Positions 1 to 6,739 of a stretch of DNA of 39,748 bases are shown here, in pieces. The notes under the pieces are model-generated. The model saw nothing but the letters and a program-made list of their open reading frames with translations. It was not told the DNA's origin and made no database searches. Source of the DNA: Rugamonas violacea (GTDB lineage: Bacteria; Pseudomonadota; Gammaproteobacteria; Burkholderiales; Burkholderiaceae_D); assembly GCF_016461825.1 (NCBI RefSeq), contig NZ_JAEMNU010000055.1, forward strand, positions 66,705 through 106,452, read 5' to 3'. Each line of letters opens with the position of its first letter. The first letter of the stretch is position 1. The translations under genes were made by a program, and so were the position numbers.

Positions 1-8
1 CCCCCCCC

Positions 9-33
9 GGCTCTTTGCCGCTGGGTGGTTTTG
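9..33 (-). repeat. 25-bp dispersed repeat, copy A
   Basis: Read on the minus strand, this 25-bp stretch matches the two tandem copies at 9085-9109 and 9137-9161, with two or three mismatches. All copies contain CAGAACCACC-like and GGCAAAGAGCC blocks. It lies outside genes, next to a terminator, so it looks like a short intergenic repeat family. The function is unknown. Confidence 0.6.
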
Positions 34-64
34 AAAGCCGCTGGCGCCCAAACTGAACGCCATG

Positions 65-88
65 CCCGTCATCCGACGGGTTTTTTTT
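65..88 (+). terminator. Rho-independent terminator
   Basis: A perfect 6-bp stem (CCCGTC 65-70, GACGGG 75-80) with a 4-nt loop is followed directly by eight T residues (81-88). It would end a plus-strand transcript whose gene lies left of the window. It also sits just past the stop of the minus-strand aminotransferase gene, but the T tract is on the plus strand. Confidence 0.8.
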
Positions 89-109
89 GCCCGACGCCGG
101 CCGCCGTGC

Positions 110-1444
110 TCAGCCCTGCTTCGCCACCTTGTGCAGCGCGGCCAGCAGCCGGTCGACCTGCGCCTCCGTGGTGAACAAGGACGGTGTCACGCGCACGCAG
201 GCGCCCGAGGCCAGCCCGTCGCGGTGGATGGTGAACACGCCGTGTTCCGCCACCAGCCGCTTGGCCAGGGCCACATTTTGCGCCAGCGTCGCCTGTCCCT
301 TCAAACGGAAGGCGGCGATCGCGCTGCTCAAACGCGGGTCGGCCGAGGCCAGCACTTCGATGCCGGCGATCTCGCGCGCCGGCTCGACCCAACGGTTGCG
401 CAGCCCTTGCAGGCGCGCCTGCTTGTTGGCCACGCCGATGCGCTGGTGCACCTCGAAGGCCAGCGGCAGCGCCAGGAAGGCGGCGAAATTGGCGGTGCCC
501 GTGTGCACGCGCGTGCGCACGTCGTCGCCGTCCTGCTCGCCCATGTAGGGATCGATGTCGCGCACCCGGCCGCGCTTGATGTAGACGGCACCCACGCCGA
601 CCGGCGCGCCGATCCACTTGTGCAGATTGATGCCGACGAAGTCGGCCTGCAGGTCGGCGATGCGCATGTCGAGCTGGCCGACGCCGTGCGCCGCGTCGAC
701 GATGACGTCGATGCCGCGTTGCCGCGCCATGCGGCTGATGTCGGCCACCGGCAGTTGCATGCCGTTGCGGTGGTTGACCTGGGTGATCAGCAGCAGCTTC
801 AAGCGCGGATGCCGCGCCATCGCCTTGGCGTAGCAGTCGATCACGCTGTCGTGGCTGAACGGCTCCGGCAGATTGATCGACACCACCTCGACGCCACGGC
901 GCTGCTTGAGCCAGCGCATGGCGGCGATCATGGCGTCGTAGTCGATGTCGGCGCACAGCACCACATCGCCCGGCGCCAGGCGGTTGTAGCCGCCGATCAG
1001 CGCCTGCAACGCCTCGGTGGCGCCACGGGTCAGCACGATCTCGTCCACCTCGACACCCAGCGCGCCGGCGGCGCCGGCCCGCGCCGCCTCAAACTCGGCC
1101 GGGTAATCGCGCCGGGCGTACCAGGAAGAATCGCGGTTCACCGTCGCCGTCAACGCCTGGTAATTCTGCAGCACGGGCCGCGCCATCGCGCCCCAATAGC
1201 CGTTCTCCAGTTGCACCACGCGGTCGGTGACGTCGTACAACGCGGCCACGTCGGACCAGTAGCGCCGGTCGCTCGCCAGCGCGGCCGGCGTCACTCCGGC
1301 TGGCGCGCGCGGCACGCTGGCCGCCAGTTGGGCCAGCGTGGCAGCCGGATCAAGCGACGGCGCGGCGGCACGCGCGCCCAATGGAACCAGGGGCAGCAAG
1401 GCGCCGGCGCGCAGCCAGCGGCGCCGGCCTTGGTCGGCGCTCAC
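110..1444 (-). CDS. Class V aminotransferase with Tat-like signal
   Basis: PLP-dependent fold-type I enzyme of about 444 aa, of the isopenicillin-N-epimerase/cysteine-desulfurase-like class V family. The PLP-binding aspartate is in DAAHGVGQLDM near residue 248. The Schiff-base lysine is K276 in LHKWIG. A typical TRGATEAL substrate loop lies upstream. I place the start at a GTG (1444) because a twin-arginine-like leader (GRRRWLRAGALLPL) follows within ten residues, which suggests folded export with cofactor bound. The same frame stays open upstream to 1705, but that stretch has poor protein character and contains a good promoter. No clear Shine-Dalgarno sequence precedes the GTG. Substrate unknown. 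The gene appears to stand alone. Confidence 0.85.
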   Translation of the reverse strand: MSADQGRRRWLRAGALLPLVPLGARAAAPSLDPAATLAQLAASVPRAPAGVTPAALASDRRYWSDVAALYDVTDRVVQLENGYWGAMARPVLQNYQALTATVNRDSSWYARRDYPAEFEAARAGAAGALGVEVDEIVLTRGATEALQALIGGYNRLAPGDVVLCADIDYDAMIAAMRWLKQRRGVEVVSINLPEPFSHDSVIDCYAKAMARHPRLKLLLITQVNHRNGMQLPVADISRMARQRGIDVIVDAAHGVGQLDMRIADLQADFVGINLHKWIGAPVGVGAVYIKRGRVRDIDPYMGEQDGDDVRTRVHTGTANFAAFLALPLAFEVHQRIGVANKQARLQGLRNRWVEPAREIAGIEVLASADPRLSSAIAAFRLKGQATLAQNVALAKRLVAEHGVFTIHRDGLASGACVRVTPSLFTTEAQVDRLLAALHKVAKQG

Positions 1445-1554
1445 AATGTCACCCGGGCCGGCGCGCACGGCGCCGCGTTGAGGGTGGGCCGCGCGGCCGC
1501 GCTGGCGAGTTGGCTGGCTTTTAAGCTCATTGCAATGTTTTCTGCCGAAGGCAT
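1441..1554 (-). CDS. Possible 37-aa upstream leader ORF
   Basis: In the leader of the aminotransferase transcript an ATG (1554) opens a 37-codon frame. Its TGA overlaps the proposed GTG start of the aminotransferase by four bases (GTGA). This geometry is typical of translational coupling and could explain why the GTG has no strong ribosome-binding site of its own. The peptide is Ala-rich, with no recognised motif and only a weak ribosome-binding site. It may be chance, or the true N-terminus separated by a frameshift. Confidence 0.25.
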   Translation of the reverse strand: MPSAENIAMSLKASQLASAAARPTLNAAPCAPARVTL

Positions 1555-1616
1555 GATTGAACTCTGTCGTTGACGCCACCCCAGCGTATGCAAGCGGTAT
1601 GTCAGGCGTATGACTC

Positions 1617-1645
1617 ACCATAACAGAATGTAAAAACTTTGACAA
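1617..1645 (-). promoter_or_regulatory. Sigma-70 promoter for the aminotransferase
   Basis: On the minus strand there is TTGTCA (1640-1645), exactly 17 bp, then TATGGT (1617-1622), preceded by TG one base upstream (extended -10). The predicted transcript would begin near 1610, giving a leader of about 165 nt before the GTG at 1444. Confidence 0.55.
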
Positions 1646-1713
1646 TTCGGCAATGTTACCCGGCAAGCGCACGCGGCGCTTCGACACCATCCGGCGTGAC
1701 ACCAACGCGACGC

Positions 1714-2073
1714 CTAGACGGGCCGCGCGTTCAGCCGGGCGTCGAGCAACTCGACGACGCCTTGGCGCCGCTTGTGCGCCGTTTCATAGCGGCGCAGCGC
1801 GCGCAGGTCGGAGCGCGACAGGCGGTCCAGCCGCGTGCCGACCTCCTCCACGGTCAAATGGTCGTAGCGGGCGATCGGCAGATCGTGGTCGGCCGTCGCG
1901 CCGCCCTGCTCCAGCGCGTGGCCGCCCTGGGTTTCGCCGTATTCGGCGCGCTGCTTGTTGACGATGCGCGCCGCCACCTCCTCCTCGCGGCCCGGATAGC
2001 GGCCCTCCTCCTTGAATTTGCTTTGCAACTCGCGGTACTCGCGCTCCCGTTCGGCATCGGCTCCTTTGGGCAT
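1714..2073 (-). CDS. Small charged hypothetical protein, 119 aa
   Basis: Highly charged 119-aa protein without signal peptide or membrane segment, predicted to be helical. Its first half (KFKEEGRYPGREEEVAARI then VNKQRAEYGE) resembles the small 'plasmid stabilisation'/stress-related proteins that carry an EEEAxARAWATVNK-like helix. The second half (LTVEEVGTRLDRLSRSDLRA, then a RYE-K tail) looks like a helix-hairpin module also seen in Rho-N-like proteins. The start ATG has GGGAG six bases upstream. It has no operon partner; the chemoreceptor is divergent. The family assignment is from memory and weak; that it is a real gene is more secure. Confidence 0.7.
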   Translation of the reverse strand: MPKGADAEREREYRELQSKFKEEGRYPGREEEVAARIVNKQRAEYGETQGGHALEQGGATADHDLPIARYDHLTVEEVGTRLDRLSRSDLRALRRYETAHKRRQGVVELLDARLNARPV

Positions 2074-2197
2074 GATGGTCTCCCTACTCGTTTAAATAGT
2101 CGGACCATCTTACAAAGGCGGCGCGCCGGCGGGCGCACGCCTGCCCGCCCAGCCTTGCCGCCGGCGCGTTTCAGAAAAAAAGAAGACAGTCAAGCAC

Positions 2198-2213
2198 TGC
2201 AACTAGTGTTGCA
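2198..2213. promoter_or_regulatory. 16-bp palindrome upstream of chemoreceptor
   Basis: TGCAAC and GTTGCA arms are separated by TAGT, in an A/T-richer intergenic stretch about 45 bp upstream of the extended -10 of the chemoreceptor gene. The size and position suit an operator, but no regulator can be assigned. Confidence 0.35.
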
Positions 2214-2253
2214 ACTCTACAAAGAAATATTGCTAGATCTGCACGGCGCTCGC

Positions 2254-2262
2254 TGCTACACT
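2254..2262 (+). promoter_or_regulatory. Extended -10 promoter of chemoreceptor gene
   Basis: TGCTACACT is an extended -10 element (TG-N-TACACT) about 100 bp before the ATG at 2361. No good -35 is visible. The same 9-mer occurs on the minus strand upstream of the STAS operon (24087-24095). Confidence 0.4.
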
Positions 2263-2360
2263 TGGCCGGCCCGGAGGAGACACCGGCTTGCACAAGGAAC
2301 GCCAATCAGCGGCCTGAACCGGCGATGGCGACGACAAGAGACAACAACAATAAGTGCCTA

Positions 2361-4121
2361 ATGAATATCGCAAACATCAAAATCGGCTACCGGCTGACCA
2401 TCGCCTTTTCCCTTACAACATTGATGCTGGCCGTGGTCGTGAGCATGGGCGCGGCCGGTTTGCGTCGTACCGGCGCCGAGATCGAACAAACGGTGCATCA
2501 GCGCTACGACCAGATCAGCCTGCTCAACCAGCTCAAGGACGCGCTGGAGAGCCAGGCGGCCGGACTGCGCGACCTGCTGCTGGCCGGCGACGCCGAGCAG
2601 GCCGAGCAGCTGGGCCGCATCGAGCAGAGCGGCAAGGTGGTCGAGCAATTGTTGCTCCAGTTCGACGCGCTGGCGGCCCCGTCCGGCGCCGGTGCGCGCG
2701 CCGCGCCGTCGGCCGCGCCTTTCGACAACGCGGCACCGCAAGCGGCACAGATAAACAGCGCGGCGCCGCAAGCGGCACTGCGTGAGGCGCGCGCCCGCTA
2801 CCTGCCCGGCCGCGACAAATTGCTGGCCCTGCTGCGCGGCGGCGAGCGCGACCGCGCCATCGCCCAGCTCTACCAGCAAACCGGGCCGGCCCACGCCGCC
2901 GCCATGGCCGCGCTCGACGAATTGATCGCCGTCCAGGTCAAGCAGATGCGCGAGGGCGGCGCCGAGGCCGCGCAACAGGCGCGCACCTTCGGCGCGGCGA
3001 TGCTCGCGCTGGGCGTGGCCGGCGGCCTGCTCAGCCTGCTCACCGCCTGGTACATCACGCGCGGCATCGTGCGCCCGATCAACCACGCCGTGCGGGTGGC
3101 GCGCACCGTCGCCGCCGGCGACCTCAGCTCGCTGATCGAGGTCCGCTCGCAAGACGAGATCGGCCAGTTGTCGCAGGCGCTGCGCGAGATGAACGCCAGC
3201 CTGGTCGGCATCGTCGGCGAGGTGCGCGGCGGCACCGACACCATCGCCACCGCCTCGGCCGAGATCGCCGCCGGCAACCTCGACCTGTCGGCCCGCACCG
3301 AGCGCCAGGCCGGCGAACTGGAGGAAACCGCCTCGTCGATGCAGCAATTGACCGCCACCGTCAAGCAGAACGCCGCCCACGCCGAACAGGCCAACGCGCT
3401 GGCCCGCTCGGCCTCGGCGGTGGCCGGCCGGGGCGGCGCCGTGGTGGCCCAGGTGGTCGGCACCATGGCCAGCATCAACGGCGCCTCGCGCAAGATCGTC
3501 GACATCATCGGCGTCATCGACGGCATCGCCTTCCGCACCAACATCCTGGCGCTCAACGCGGCGGTGGAGGCGGCGCGCGCCGGAGAACAGGGTCGCGGCT
3601 TCGCCGTGGTAGCCAACGAGGTGCGCGTGCTGGCCCAGCGTTCGGCCGCCGCCGCCCACGAGATCAAGGCGCTGATCGCCGACTCGGTCGAGCAGGTCGA
3701 CGCCGGCGCCCGCCTGGTCGACCAAGCCGGCAGCACCATGGACGAGATCGTCGCCAGCGTGGCGCGGGTCACCGGCATCATGGGCGAGATCGCCGCCGCC
3801 AGCCGCGAGCAACTGTCCGGCATCGAACACGTCAACCAGGCCATCGCCTCGATGGACCAGACCACGCAGCAGAACGCCGCGCTGGTCGAGCAGGCCTCGG
3901 CGGCCGCCGCGACGATGCAGCGGCAGGCGGCCCACCTGCTGGGCGCGGTCGGCGTGTTCAAGCTCGGCGCCGACCGGGGCGGCGGGCGGGCCGGCGCGCC
4001 GCGCACCGAGCGGGCGCCCCCCGCCGTCGCCAGCGTGACGCCGCTGCGAAGCCGGCGTGGCCGGCAGCAACTGCCGGCCGCAGCCGCCCCGCCACGCCAG
4101 CGCGCCAATGGCGCCGAATAA
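2361..4121 (+). CDS. Methyl-accepting chemotaxis protein 1
   Basis: Transmembrane chemoreceptor of 586 aa. Order: TM1 about 11-33, a periplasmic helical ligand domain of 4HB type (35-205), TM2 about 212-233, HAMP (233-287) and the cytoplasmic methyl-accepting coiled coil (293-533). The hairpin tip is nearly canonical, but residue 392 is Arg in [12 protein letters not shown] where almost all receptors, including the second one in this window, have Gln. The ligand domain contains an Ala/Pro-rich insertion with a repeated APQAA motif (around 2740-2780). There is no C-terminal CheR/CheB docking pentapeptide. The start was chosen at [12 protein letters not shown], the usual N-terminus of this group, although the ribosome-binding site is weak. 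No che genes are adjacent. Ligand unknown. Confidence 0.93.
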   Translation: MNIANIKIGYRLTIAFSLTTLMLAVVVSMGAAGLRRTGAEIEQTVHQRYDQISLLNQLKDALESQAAGLRDLLLAGDAEQAEQLGRIEQSGKVVEQLLLQFDALAAPSGAGARAAPSAAPFDNAAPQAAQINSAAPQAALREARARYLPGRDKLLALLRGGERDRAIAQLYQQTGPAHAAAMAALDELIAVQVKQMREGGAEAAQQARTFGAAMLALGVAGGLLSLLTAWYITRGIVRPINHAVRVARTVAAGDLSSLIEVRSQDEIGQLSQALREMNASLVGIVGEVRGGTDTIATASAEIAAGNLDLSARTERQAGELEETASSMQQLTATVKQNAAHAEQANALARSASAVAGRGGAVVAQVVGTMASINGASRKIVDIIGVIDGIAFRTNILALNAAVEAARAGEQGRGFAVVANEVRVLAQRSAAAAHEIKALIADSVEQVDAGARLVDQAGSTMDEIVASVARVTGIMGEIAAASREQLSGIEHVNQAIASMDQTTQQNAALVEQASAAAATMQRQAAHLLGAVGVFKLGADRGGGRAGAPRTERAPPAVASVTPLRSRRGRQQLPAAAAPPRQRANGAE

Positions 4122-4129
4122 TTAAATTT

Positions 4130-4172
4130 CCATCATGTAATTTTCAATTCCTATTGACAATTTTCATGATGG
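4130..4172. promoter_or_regulatory. Inverted repeat and -35-like box before PEP-CTERM gene
   Basis: CCATCATG (4130-4137) and CATGATGG (4165-4172) are perfect inverted repeats 27 bp apart in an AT-rich gap. TTGACA (4154-4159) lies between them, so a bound regulator would cover the -35. No convincing -10 follows at the expected distance. Operator function is inferred. Confidence 0.35.
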
Positions 4173-4223
4173 CCATTTTCACCGATGGCACGATCAACTC
4201 TCCCACCACATCCGGAGATCACC

Positions 4224-4652
4224 ATGTTTCACCGTCAATCGCACTACCTGCTTGCCAATCCGGCGCCGACGCCGCGCCGCCACCCGCCACGCCTGGCGCT
4301 GGGCGCGGTGCTCGCCCTGCTTGGCGCCAGCGCCGCCGCCCAAGTGACGTCGATGCGCACCTTCGGCGACTACGCCGTCGACGGCGCCAGCGCCACCACG
4401 CTGGTCGACAACTGGACCCCGGCCAACGGCGCCGTGACGCTGTTCTCCTACGACAACCGAACCGAGCCTTACAGCCACAGCAGCGTCGCCGACGCCCGCG
4501 TCTATCTCGGCGGCGGGCCAAACACCGTCGACGACTTGAGCCAGGCGCCGGCGGCGGCACCCTCCGGCTTCACCCTGCTGCTGAGTAGCCTGGGCCTGGT
4601 CTGCACGCTGGCCGCCCTGCGGCGGCGCCGACCGCGCTGCTACCCGGCCTAG
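4224..4652 (+). CDS. Short PEP-CTERM-like protein with degenerate sorting tail
   Basis: Secreted protein of 142 aa. It has a long basic N-region and a hydrophobic signal segment (LGAVLALLGASAAAQ), then a short mature part, then a C-terminal hydrophobic helix and RRRRP cluster typical of PEP-CTERM proteins handled by exosortase. The PEP motif itself is replaced by AAAPSG. The mature region (TSMRTFGDYAVDG, then ANGAV, SY and GG blocks) aligns with the start of the next gene's product (VSMEAWANYGVNG). It therefore looks like a paralogue that lost about 240 internal residues while keeping signal and tail. The ATG has GGAG six bases upstream, the same site as the next gene. A terminator follows. 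Confidence 0.7.
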   Translation: MFHRQSHYLLANPAPTPRRHPPRLALGAVLALLGASAAAQVTSMRTFGDYAVDGASATTLVDNWTPANGAVTLFSYDNRTEPYSHSSVADARVYLGGGPNTVDDLSQAPAAAPSGFTLLLSSLGLVCTLAALRRRRPRCYPA

Positions 4653-4660
4653 GTTTGCCG

Positions 4661-4696
4661 GCCGCCCACTTGTGTAAAAACAAGGAGGCGGCTTTT
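4661..4696 (+). terminator. Rho-independent terminator after short PEP-CTERM gene
   Basis: The outer stem GCCGCC (4661-4666)/GGCGGC (4687-4692) and inner stem CTTGT/ACAAG are separated by a 2x2 internal mismatch, with an A-rich loop, followed by TTTT. It separates the two PEP-CTERM genes into independent transcripts. Confidence 0.7.
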
Positions 4697-4734
4697 AATT
4701 AGCATTTTCTTAAGCGTAATCATGTGGCAATCGA

Positions 4735-4740
4735 TATAAT
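4735..4740 (+). promoter_or_regulatory. Putative -10 box of second PEP-CTERM gene
   Basis: A perfect TATAAT lies in an AT-rich stretch after the terminator and about 70 bp before the ATG at 4812. No good -35 sits 16-18 bp upstream, so an activator or alternative spacing would be needed. Confidence 0.4.
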
Positions 4741-4811
4741 ATTGGCAATTTCACGTGCCGCCGCCGCGCCGTGCCGGCACGCCGATAGTCATTCACCACA
4801 TGGAGATCCAC

Positions 4812-5882
4812 ATGCGCACTGGCAAAACCAAGTTCAACCACCCCCTCACCAGCGCCCGTCTGGGCTGCCTGGCCGTCGGCGCCGCGCTGAGCTGCCTCAG
4901 CCCGGCCGCGTCGGCCACGATCGTCTCGATGGAAGCCTGGGCCAACTACGGCGTCAACGGCAACGAGAGCGCCCCGCTTTCGAGCGGCCTGGGCTTGTCC
5001 GGCACCTCGGTCGACGTGCTCGACTTCAGCGGCGCCAACGGCAGCCAGACCGGCCTGCACAGCTATGGCGACACCAGCGGCAACTTCGGTAGCCGCGCCT
5101 CCGGCTCCGGCGTCTACAATGTCTACGGCGGCTTCCGCGTCGAACAGTGGATCACCAACACCAGCGCCGTCTCCCAGTTCGGCAGCTACCACTTCCAGAT
5201 CACCCCCGGCATGCTGCAAAACAGCATCGGCAGCGCGCTGACCGGCAACCATTACGTCGAGTCCGGCCTGCTCTTCGACCTCAGGCTCGGTGACACCTCG
5301 GTGTGGGCCAGCGGCGGCTACTTGCACAGCGACGCCTCCGGCAGCCGCTTCGGCGTCTTCGGCGACACCTCGCTGTATGCCGGCGGCGGCACCCTGTACA
5401 ACGTGCTGGGCCAGTCGCGCGACATCGACCTGGGCGTCATCACCGCCGGCCAGACCATCAAGCTGACCTACACCCTCACCACCTCCGCCAGCGGCTACAG
5501 CGCCGCCGGCGCGGACCGCTGGGTGCCGCCGAGCGACTTCGTGGTGCCCGAGGGCTGGTATAACTGGGACGGCTGCACCCGCGGCATGGCCGCCGCCGCA
5601 ACCAACGGCGACGGCTGCGTGGTCGGCCCCGGCGACGTCGTCCACACCGACGGCCATTGGCTGCCGGGCGACGTCAGCGGTTCGCACGCCAGCTCGGGCG
5701 ATCCGTTCAGCGTCCATCTGGCCGACCACAACATGAACTTCAACGTCAACGGCGGCAGCAACACGTTTGGCCAATTGACCATGACGCCGGTGCCGGAGCC
5801 GACCGGCTACGCCATGCTGTTGGGCGGCATGAGCCTGATGGGCGTGCTGGCCGCGCGCCGCCGCCGGCGCGACGGCCGCTGA
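4812..5882 (+). CDS. PEP-CTERM sorting domain protein, 356 aa
   Basis: Exported surface or matrix protein. A signal peptide ends near PAASA-T. The mature body is rich in Gly, Ser, Asn and Thr with little Lys, as usual for exosortase substrates. The C-terminus carries a classical PEP-CTERM signal: VPEP, a GYAMLLGGMSLMGVLAA helix and RRRRR. Exosortase/archaeosortase-type enzymes cleave such tails on export; none is encoded in this window. The start is fixed by GGAG six bases before the ATG, identical to the upstream paralogue. A region with two cysteines (GCTRG, GCVVG) may form a disulfide. The function of the body is unknown. Confidence 0.88.
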   Translation: MRTGKTKFNHPLTSARLGCLAVGAALSCLSPAASATIVSMEAWANYGVNGNESAPLSSGLGLSGTSVDVLDFSGANGSQTGLHSYGDTSGNFGSRASGSGVYNVYGGFRVEQWITNTSAVSQFGSYHFQITPGMLQNSIGSALTGNHYVESGLLFDLRLGDTSVWASGGYLHSDASGSRFGVFGDTSLYAGGGTLYNVLGQSRDIDLGVITAGQTIKLTYTLTTSASGYSAAGADRWVPPSDFVVPEGWYNWDGCTRGMAAAATNGDGCVVGPGDVVHTDGHWLPGDVSGSHASSGDPFSVHLADHNMNFNVNGGSNTFGQLTMTPVPEPTGYAMLLGGMSLMGVLAARRRRRDGR

Positions 5883-5889
5883 GAGTGCC

Positions 5890-5922
5890 CGCGCCGGCGC
5901 GCCCGAAACGGCCGCCGGCGCG
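5890..5922. terminator. GC-rich hairpin between convergent genes
   Basis: CGCGCCGGC (5890-5898) pairs perfectly with GCCGGCGCG (5914-5922) just after the PEP-CTERM stop codon, between two convergent genes. It lacks a real U tract (TCTT follows), so it is at best a weak or bidirectional terminator. Confidence 0.4.
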
Positions 5923-5962
5923 TCTTGCCCGCCGCGCCAATCGCCGTTCCAATCCCGCCGTC

Positions 5963-6619
5963 CTACATCAACTCCTCCAACGCGGCGCGCAGCTGCGCCA
6001 TGTCGTCGACCACGCGCAGCGCGCCGGGGAAGTCGTAATGCCGCGTCAGCGCGTTGCGCAGGATGATGCAGCGCAGCCCGGCGGCACGCGCCGCCTGCAG
6101 GCCGCGCGGCGAATCCTCCACCACCACGCACTGCGCCGCCGCCAGCCCGAGCCGCTCCAGGCCGAGCAGATACGGCTCCGGCGAGGGCTTGCTGTTGACG
6201 TAGCACTCCTGCGTCAGCACGAATTCGAAGTGCTGCAGCAGCGACAGGCGGCGGTGGATGATGTCGAAGTGTTCGGCGTGCGAGCTGGTCACCACGCCCA
6301 TGCGCAGGCGCGGCGCCAGCGCCGCCAGCAGCTCGGCCACGCCGGCGATGGCCGGAATGTGCTCGGCCGCCAGGCGCTCGCTGTACTTGCGGTTGCGGCC
6401 GTCGCGCAGTGCGGCGATTTGCGCCGCCGTGATCCCGCGCGCCTCCAACAGATGCCAGGCGCCGCAATTGTCGACCAAATACCAATCGAAGAACTGACGC
6501 TCGCTCAGCGCGATCCGGTGGTGCGCGAACAGCTCCCGATTCGACTCGTAGAACAGCCTCTCGGTGTCGACCAGCACGCCGTCGTTGTCCCATAAAACCC
6601 CAGCTAAGCCAGCCAACAT
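5963..6619 (-). CDS. HAD-superfamily phosphatase/phosphomutase-like
   Basis: Cytosolic HAD hydrolase of 218 aa, subfamily IA (beta-phosphoglucomutase/phosphoglycolate phosphatase-like). Motif I is DNDGVLVDTE (nucleophile D11, general acid D13). Motif II is the threonine in VVTSSH, motif III the lysine in NSKPSPEPY, and motif IV VVVEDSPRG. The all-helical cap lies between motifs I and II. The second of two close ATGs (6619) is favoured because GGAAGG lies about ten bases upstream of it; the first (6628) abuts that site. Converges with the PEP-CTERM gene and diverges from the cyclase gene. Substrate not predictable. Confidence 0.88.
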   Translation of the reverse strand: MLAGLAGVLWDNDGVLVDTERLFYESNRELFAHHRIALSERQFFDWYLVDNCGAWHLLEARGITAAQIAALRDGRNRKYSERLAAEHIPAIAGVAELLAALAPRLRMGVVTSSHAEHFDIIHRRLSLLQHFEFVLTQECYVNSKPSPEPYLLGLERLGLAAAQCVVVEDSPRGLQAARAAGLRCIILRNALTRHYDFPGALRVVDDMAQLRAALEELM

Positions 6620-6739
6620 AAGCCGCATCCCTTCCAGCGCATGGCAAAAACGGCCATTGTACCCGGCGCGGCAAGCATTGATGGCCTTCGCTTGCCGTGT
6701 GTGCAATACTCCACGCTGTGCTCCGATAATCACAGCTAT

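Noticed and set aside
62..1573. Plus-strand frame of 503 codons opposite the aminotransferase
   Set aside because: Arg/His/Gln-rich antisense shadow; the minus strand encodes PLP-enzyme motifs.
2358..4070. Long minus-strand frame opposite chemoreceptor 1
   Set aside because: Composition (Gly/Asp/Val/His-rich, no motifs) is that of an antisense shadow; the plus strand has full receptor domains.
4710..6674. Minus-strand frame opposite the PEP-CTERM gene
   Set aside because: Shadow; the plus-strand protein has a signal peptide and a sorting tail.
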